Source: Oscillospiraceae bacterium
Lineage (GTDB): Bacteria > Bacillota > Clostridia > Clostridiales > Clostridiaceae
NCBI GenBank assembly: GCA_009785875.1
Contig: WQUF01000171.1
Location: forward strand, 1-5,618
Direction of reading: 5' to 3'
Length of the DNA stretch: 5,618 nt
Of the stretch, positions 5,488 through 5,618 are shown piece by piece (within the stretch, counting starts at the first letter, position 1; each line of letters opens with the position of its first letter). The translations under genes and the position numbers were made by a program. The notes below the pieces were generated by a model. That model saw nothing but the letters and a program-made list of their open reading frames with translations, did not search any database and was not told where the DNA came from.

Positions 5488-5520
5488 TTTAAATGCTACT
5501 GCTTAATTGCAGTAGCATTT
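5488..5520. repeat. 33-base direct repeat, copy 2 (orphan terminator-like hairpin)
   Basis: Identical to 4604-4636. The same 12-bp stem and TTAATT loop are followed on the plus strand by TTTTTAGC, a better U-run than copy 1. No plus-strand gene ends here; the upstream plus-strand gene is DUF2922, beyond the toxin-antitoxin cassette. This suggests that the copy once directly followed DUF2922 or came with the cassette. Confidence 0.9.
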
Positions 5521-5577
5521 TTAGCATATATTAAGAATATAATATAAAAAATGAATTTTAAAATGGAGGTCATAATA

Positions 5578-5618
5578 ATGACAATGAATAGAGATATTAG
5601 ATCGATGGGAATAGATAT
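5578..5618 (+). CDS. Start of an unrecognised gene (cut by window edge)
   Basis: Thirteen full codons are visible, reading MTMNRDIRSMGID. GGAGG (5565-5569) lies 8 bases before the ATG at 5578, which favours this start; an in-frame ATG at 5551 would add nine residues but has no such site. TATAAT at 5538-5543 could be a -10, without a clear -35. Too little is visible to name a family. Confidence 0.6.
   Translation, partial: MTMNRDIRSMGID

Larger units (their letters stand above)
4604..5520. mobile_element. Possible inserted toxin-antitoxin cassette between direct repeats
   Basis: The mntA-hepT operon with its promoter is enclosed by two identical 33-base repeats, reads against the neighbouring genes, and is more AT-rich than proS or degV. 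It has no transposase or integrase of its own. Removing one repeat and the cassette would leave DUF2922, a single terminator and the gene at 5578. Insertion is inferred from this layout. Confidence 0.45.

Noticed and set aside
4604..5520. CRISPR array from repeated palindromes
   Set aside because: Only two copies, 884 bases apart, with genes between them and no spacer pattern.

Overview
The window looks like chromosomal DNA of a low-GC, Gram-positive anaerobe of the Clostridia/Tissierellia kind. This is inferred from the AT-rich base composition, strong AGGAGG-type ribosome binding sites, an archaeal/eukaryotic-type prolyl-tRNA synthetase next to a bacterial-type one, a DegV protein, and the DUF1659-DUF2922 pair of small proteins found in Firmicutes. 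The species cannot be named from the sequence.

Left part (1-2888), all on the minus strand. In transcription order: an Rpn/PD-(D/E)XK putative transposase-nuclease gene (1924-2775) with its own promoter, then a complete type 3 prolyl-tRNA synthetase (405-1835), then, after a single base, the start of a second prolyl-tRNA synthetase of the bacterial type (1-403, cut by the window edge). Two non-orthologous enzymes for the same tRNA charging step thus sit in one apparent operon.

Middle (2776-3221) is a 446-base gap with no protein gene. It is not empty. About 213 bases (2889-3101) with clearly higher GC than the flanks form a nested set of inverted repeats closed by a long terminal inverted repeat. 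Five base pairs in these helices are G.U only when the minus strand is read. On that strand an extended -10 motif lies just upstream and a run of six U lies at the 3' end. The best reading is an unassigned structured RNA, possibly a dispersed element. A MITE-like repeat is the main alternative.

Right part (3222-5618). On the plus strand lie degV (3222-4061) and the DUF1659/DUF2922 pair (4166-4384, 4388-4603). A minus-strand MntA-HepT (MNT-HEPN) toxin-antitoxin cassette follows (5347 down to 4612), then the first codons of an unrecognised plus-strand gene (5578 onward). The toxin-antitoxin cassette lies between two identical 33-base copies of a perfect hairpin (4604-4636 and 5488-5520), and the last codons and stop of hepT lie inside one copy. 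This looks like an insertion that duplicated a transcription terminator, or a cassette carried between repeats.

The genes do not form one pathway. There is a translation block (the two synthetases) and a fatty-acid-binding protein gene, interspersed with accessory DNA: the Rpn gene, the structured element and the toxin-antitoxin cassette.
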